From Shewanella jiangmenensis (GTDB lineage Bacteria; Pseudomonadota; Gammaproteobacteria; Enterobacterales; Shewanellaceae): DNA of 64,000 bases. This document shows, in pieces, positions 63,976 through 64,000 of the stretch. Where the stretch lies: the NCBI RefSeq assembly GCF_018596335.1, contig NZ_JAHEPS010000005.1:124001-188000 (forward strand), given 5' to 3'. The position numbers and the translations under genes were made by a program. Each line of letters begins with the position of its first letter. Positions within the stretch are counted from its first letter, which is position 1. The notes below the pieces were generated by a model, which saw nothing but the letters and a program-made list of their open reading frames with translations, did no database searches and was not told where the DNA came from.

Positions 63976-64000
63976 CTCAAAGCGCCGCACCGCAAAAGAT

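Larger units (their letters stand above)
63446..64000. other. Right-end gap without a convincing gene
   Basis: This stretch of at least 555 bases carries no supported gene. It contains a pentamer repeat (63635-63654), a perfect 16-bp palindrome (63747-63762, GCATGAATATTCATGC) and a 12-bp degenerate repeat (63940-63975). A plus-strand reading frame from ATG 63884 stays open to the window edge but has no ribosome site. yoaA's promoter should lie near 63446-63550 on the minus strand. Confidence 0.5.

Noticed and set aside
63777..63995. Minus-strand 72-codon reading frame near the right edge
   Set aside because: No ribosome site and odd composition (Phe/Ser/Cys-rich), overlapping repeats; no recognisable domain.
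63884..64000. Plus-strand reading frame open to the window edge
   Set aside because: No ribosome site, and it runs through a degenerate 12-bp repeat; too short to judge.

Overview
The window is ordinary chromosomal DNA from a gammaproteobacterium. Protein similarity recalled from E. coli and the combined gene order (fadR/nhaB/dsbB, ycgL/minCDE/rnd/fadD, hda/yfgD/bepA/perM, dapA/bamC with gcvR/bcp, prkA/yeaH/spoVR) suggest Shewanella or a close relative. The genus is an inference. I see no rRNA, tRNA, CRISPR array, insertion sequence or prophage. Genes are densely packed, often translationally coupled, and separated by classic hairpin-plus-T terminators. Non-ATG starts are frequent (DUF58 gene, DUF2069 gene, hda, ycgN, mltB, fadD and others GTG; rnd TTG).

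Layout. 1-2.7 kb: the 5' end of a chemotaxis receptor gene, divergent from a periplasmic binding-protein gene coupled to a diguanylate cyclase. 2.8-4.5 kb: msrPQ, periplasmic methionine sulfoxide repair. 4.7-8.2 kb: rmuC and the lytic transglycosylase slt. 8.5-9.2 kb: an EAL phosphodiesterase gene behind a perfect 7-1-7 Fur-like box. 9.5-13.6 kb: MoxR ATPase, DUF58 and TgpA-type transglutaminase operon. 13.8-23.4 kb: recC-recB-recD. 23.5-24.5 kb: ddl. 24.7-28.8 kb: an RND efflux pump and its adaptor. 29.2-31.2 kb: dapA-bamC. 31.4-32.5 kb: gcvR and bcp. 32.8-37.5 kb: the perM/tusA-like/bepA/arsC-like/DUF2069/hda neighbourhood. 37.6-40.4 kb: DUF2066 protein and uraA. 40.5-41.7 kb: grxD and sodB. 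41.9-46.7 kb: the prkA-yeaH-spoVR stress operon. 46.8-50.0 kb: fadR, nhaB, dsbB. 50.2-52.0 kb: ycgN, mltB, ycgL. 52.1-53.9 kb: minCDE. 54.0-56.8 kb: rnd and fadD. 57.0-63.4 kb: alpha/beta hydrolase, an apparently exported methyltransferase, an M50-like membrane protease coupled to a low-complexity protein, tsaB and yoaA. 63.4-64.0 kb: no convincing gene.

Most of the content is housekeeping: DNA repair (RecBCD, RmuC, YoaA), cell wall (Slt, MltB, Ddl, DapA), envelope assembly and disulphide bonds (BamC, BepA, DsbB), division-site placement (MinCDE), lipid use (FadR, FadD), redox defence (SodB, Bcp, GrxD, MsrPQ) and c-di-GMP signalling (a GGDEF and an EAL protein).

I found no complete new defence or metabolic system. 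The most unusual signal is distributed. At more than a dozen places there are degenerate short tandem repeats with units of 5-18 bp. Between genes the unit length is arbitrary (5, 10, 11, 12, 13, 14, 15, 17-18) and five arrays include the stop codon of the preceding gene. Inside genes (recC, recD, the M50-like gene, tsaB) the unit is always a multiple of three and encodes a 4-6 residue linker repeat. This looks like one ongoing tandem-duplication process, and I do not recognise a named repeat family behind it.
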